From: CAYQUL01 sp964568925
GTDB lineage: Bacteria; Patescibacteriota; Microgenomatia; UBA8517
DNA length: 5,754 bases
NCBI GenBank assembly: GCA_964568925.1
Contig: CAZMSJ010000035.1
Coordinates: 1 to 5,754 of the forward strand
Reading direction: 5' to 3'
This document shows, in pieces, positions 4,074 to 5,754 of the stretch; within the stretch, counting starts at the first letter, position 1, and each line of letters starts with the position of its first letter. A program made the position numbers and the translations under genes. Under the pieces are notes generated by a model, which saw only the letters and a list, made by a program, of their open reading frames with translations, had not been told where the DNA came from and did no database searches.

Positions 4074-5702
4074 TTATGCTAAAACAGGTTGTTGCTTTCG
4101 AATAAGCCCCAGCAACCAATCAATGGTTGCATTGTTGGCATTATCCTTTTCAACCCGGCTGTTGAATGGGTTTGCAAATTTTGGTTCATCTTTGATGATG
4201 GTCCAAATTTTGGCAAATGCTTCCCCATCTTCAAGGAGCGCCCAATCTGCCTCATTACAAACTGCTTTCAAGATAATCGAAGTGAAAGCTTTCTTGGCTC
4301 CATCCGATTGTGGCCAACCACACTTCTCCAAAACTTGTTGCCAAATTGTGGAAGTAGCCTCTTCTGGAGGCAGTGGTAGAGTTGCCAGTGTTGCCACCGT
4401 TTCTTCAGGAACGTGGACTGGGAGGTTTAGTGCTGTCTCAATCGGTTTTGTCGATTCTTTTTGATTCAAAATCAACATATCGATCGTATCAAGCAGACCT
4501 TTCCAGGTACGGTTCCATTCTTTCATTTCTTCAGATTTATCTGAAAGCAATGTGGTCATCACACTCCTTGGTTCTTGACCAAGAAGATCTGCATAGGTGC
4601 TTACCCGACCAGCCAAATCATCGCGCCGTGAATCAACAAAATCTTGATCCACATTTGCTGGCCAATCGGTCACCTTGGCGAGCATTTGGTCAGTCTTATA
4701 CTGCAAGTCAAGGAAATCTAAAACGACTGGTTCCTTTGGTTCCTTCTTCTCCGTCTTTGGAGCCGGAATCTCCGGATAGGTGATCTGTTGCGTAATACTA
4801 AACGCTTCAAGAAGACCATCAAAGGGCATTTCTGGCCAATCTTTAATTTGATCGGCCAAAGTCGCTAGAATATTTTGCTGATCAGGATAGTTTGCCGTGA
4901 AGGTAGCAACGATAGCATTGCGGTATTCATTCCAATTGGCCGCAGCACCAGCGACTACGCGTTTAATGATTCTCGTAGCTTCGTCTTGCGTCAAAGTCCT
5001 TTTTGCTGGCTCTTGCTGAGTCGTCGACTGATTTACAGGCACCTCGACAGCAATTGTTTCTGAGACAGAATTCGTCACGGTTGAACGTGAACGAACAATG
5101 GCTTCAATAATTGGCTCAATTACAAACTTGTAGCCAAATACGAACCCGGCAACAAACGTGAAACTGTTGCCAACTGAGAGACTTGTGGTGAAGTCAAAAT
5201 ACATCCCTGCGAAGGCAGAAATGACAACACCGAGCATAACGGGGTACTTAAACCCATGTTTGTCGAGAAAAATGACACTTGTGACAAGCACAAGAAGTGC
5301 ACCTAACGTCGACAAATAGTATTCAATTGTGACGCTCTTCATTCCTAAAACAACCAGACCTTGATCGATGAGACCAAAAGCTGCAACGACCATTACCCCG
5401 AGTAGGACATCAGTCCACTCGACGTCACTAAACTCAAAACCAAACACCTTCACCACCACAAGAGTCCGTTCCTTTTTCGCTTTTTCAAGCTTAATTGGAA
5501 AAACTCGAACAAATACAGCCAAAACACTGAGCAATGTGGCCCAAATGTTAACTGATTTTGTAGGCGGGGGTGGAGTAATAACAACGTCCGCAGTTTTCTT
5601 GGCAGAACTTGGCTGTGACGGCTGAGGTTGTTGTTTCGGTTTAGAGTTACCAGCGTTATAGCCACCTTTGTGGCCACCATATGTCTTGTTGCTGTAAGCC
5701 AT
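4074..5702 (-). CDS. Multi-pass membrane protein with long polar C-terminal region (542 aa)
   Basis: I do not recognise this protein. The ATG at 5702 has GAGGTG (5707-5712) just 4 bases upstream. Residues 1-50 are disordered: a Gly/Tyr/Lys/Asn start (TYGGHKGGYNAGN), a Gln/Pro/Ser stretch and PPPP at 44-47. Hydrophobic segments follow at about 52-70, 98-121, 128-146, 153-170 and 181-203, suggesting four or five membrane helices with a basic loop KLEKAKKER at 71-79. The rest (204-542) is polar and largely helical, interrupted by Pro/Lys/Glu-rich linkers (307-326, about 415-450). It contains Trp-Pro at 289-290, 347-348 and 462-463, each just after a Lys or Asp (IKDWP, VTDWP, KCGWP). No catalytic or nucleotide-binding motif is seen. 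The layout suggests an inner-membrane anchor with a cytoplasmic helical scaffold, but this is inference and the topology is open. Confidence 0.9.
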   Translation of the reverse strand: MAYSNKTYGGHKGGYNAGNSKPKQQPQPSQPSSAKKTADVVITPPPPTKSVNIWATLLSVLAVFVRVFPIKLEKAKKERTLVVVKVFGFEFSDVEWTDVLLGVMVVAAFGLIDQGLVVLGMKSVTIEYYLSTLGALLVLVTSVIFLDKHGFKYPVMLGVVISAFAGMYFDFTTSLSVGNSFTFVAGFVFGYKFVIEPIIEAIVRSRSTVTNSVSETIAVEVPVNQSTTQQEPAKRTLTQDEATRIIKRVVAGAAANWNEYRNAIVATFTANYPDQQNILATLADQIKDWPEMPFDGLLEAFSITQQITYPEIPAPKTEKKEPKEPVVLDFLDLQYKTDQMLAKVTDWPANVDQDFVDSRRDDLAGRVSTYADLLGQEPRSVMTTLLSDKSEEMKEWNRTWKGLLDTIDMLILNQKESTKPIETALNLPVHVPEETVATLATLPLPPEEATSTIWQQVLEKCGWPQSDGAKKAFTSIILKAVCNEADWALLEDGEAFAKIWTIIKDEPKFANPFNSRVEKDNANNATIDWLLGLIRKQQPVLA

Positions 5703-5725
5703 AATTCACCTCATATATTGTTAAA

Positions 5726-5742
5726 TCCAGCCTGAAGCTGGA
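5726..5742 (-). other. Short hairpin upstream of the 542-aa gene
   Basis: A perfect 6-bp inverted repeat, TCCAGC/GCTGGA (5726-5731 with 5737-5742), has a 5-base loop and lies 14 bases upstream of the ribosome binding site on the minus strand. It may be a leader hairpin, or the end of a terminator from a gene outside the window; only a weak UUU follows it. I see no convincing promoter for the 542-aa gene in the 52 bases available, so its promoter is probably outside the window. Confidence 0.5.
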
Positions 5743-5754
5743 CGCGAATTTTCA

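Noticed and set aside
4373..4783. 136-codon plus-strand open frame
   Set aside because: It is antisense inside the 542-aa gene and reads as a shadow frame with no start signal.

Overview
The window looks like a chromosomal piece of an ultra-small, probably Candidate Phyla Radiation (Patescibacteria) bacterium. The evidence is a truncated 16S rRNA gene on the minus strand (the 5' part, about E. coli positions 1-817). Its conserved blocks differ from those of ordinary bacteria, but several of the differences are compensated across helices, so the gene is functional and divergent rather than decayed. I cannot name the lineage within the radiation. TGA works as a stop here: it closes the first gene of an overlapping pair whose second gene starts inside that stop. 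This argues against the UGA=Gly code of Gracilibacteria/Absconditabacteria.

Layout: 1-780, 16S rRNA (minus, 3' end outside the window); 781-1023, its transcribed leader with several hairpins; 1030-1058, a near-perfect sigma70 promoter for the rRNA. Divergent from it is a two-gene operon of tiny membrane proteins (82 and 68 aa, 1159-1610, plus) with a 4-base stop/start overlap. Then come five small unrecognised proteins: 121 aa (minus, 1655-2020), 104 aa (plus, 2144-2458), 105 aa (minus, 2514-2831), 185 aa (minus, 2951-3508) and 125 aa (plus, 3646-4023). Last is a 542-aa multi-pass membrane protein (minus, 4074-5702) with a disordered Gly/Pro/Gln-rich N-terminus and a long polar C-terminal region carrying spaced Trp-Pro motifs.

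Apart from the small membrane pair, the genes appear to be transcribed singly. Each convergent junction (1610/1655, 2458/2514, 4023/4074) holds one compact hairpin, and the same-strand 185-aa and 105-aa genes are separated by a strong terminator with an eight-base U-tract. Both divergent gaps between small genes (2021-2143 and 3509-3645) carry plausible back-to-back sigma70 promoters. Start codons include GTG and TTG, nearly all supported by a Shine-Dalgarno sequence.

I recognise no enzyme, defence, mobile-element, CRISPR or tRNA signature. The protein-coding part is a block of apparently orphan genes. Their order gives no firm evidence that they form one system, and I assign no functions.
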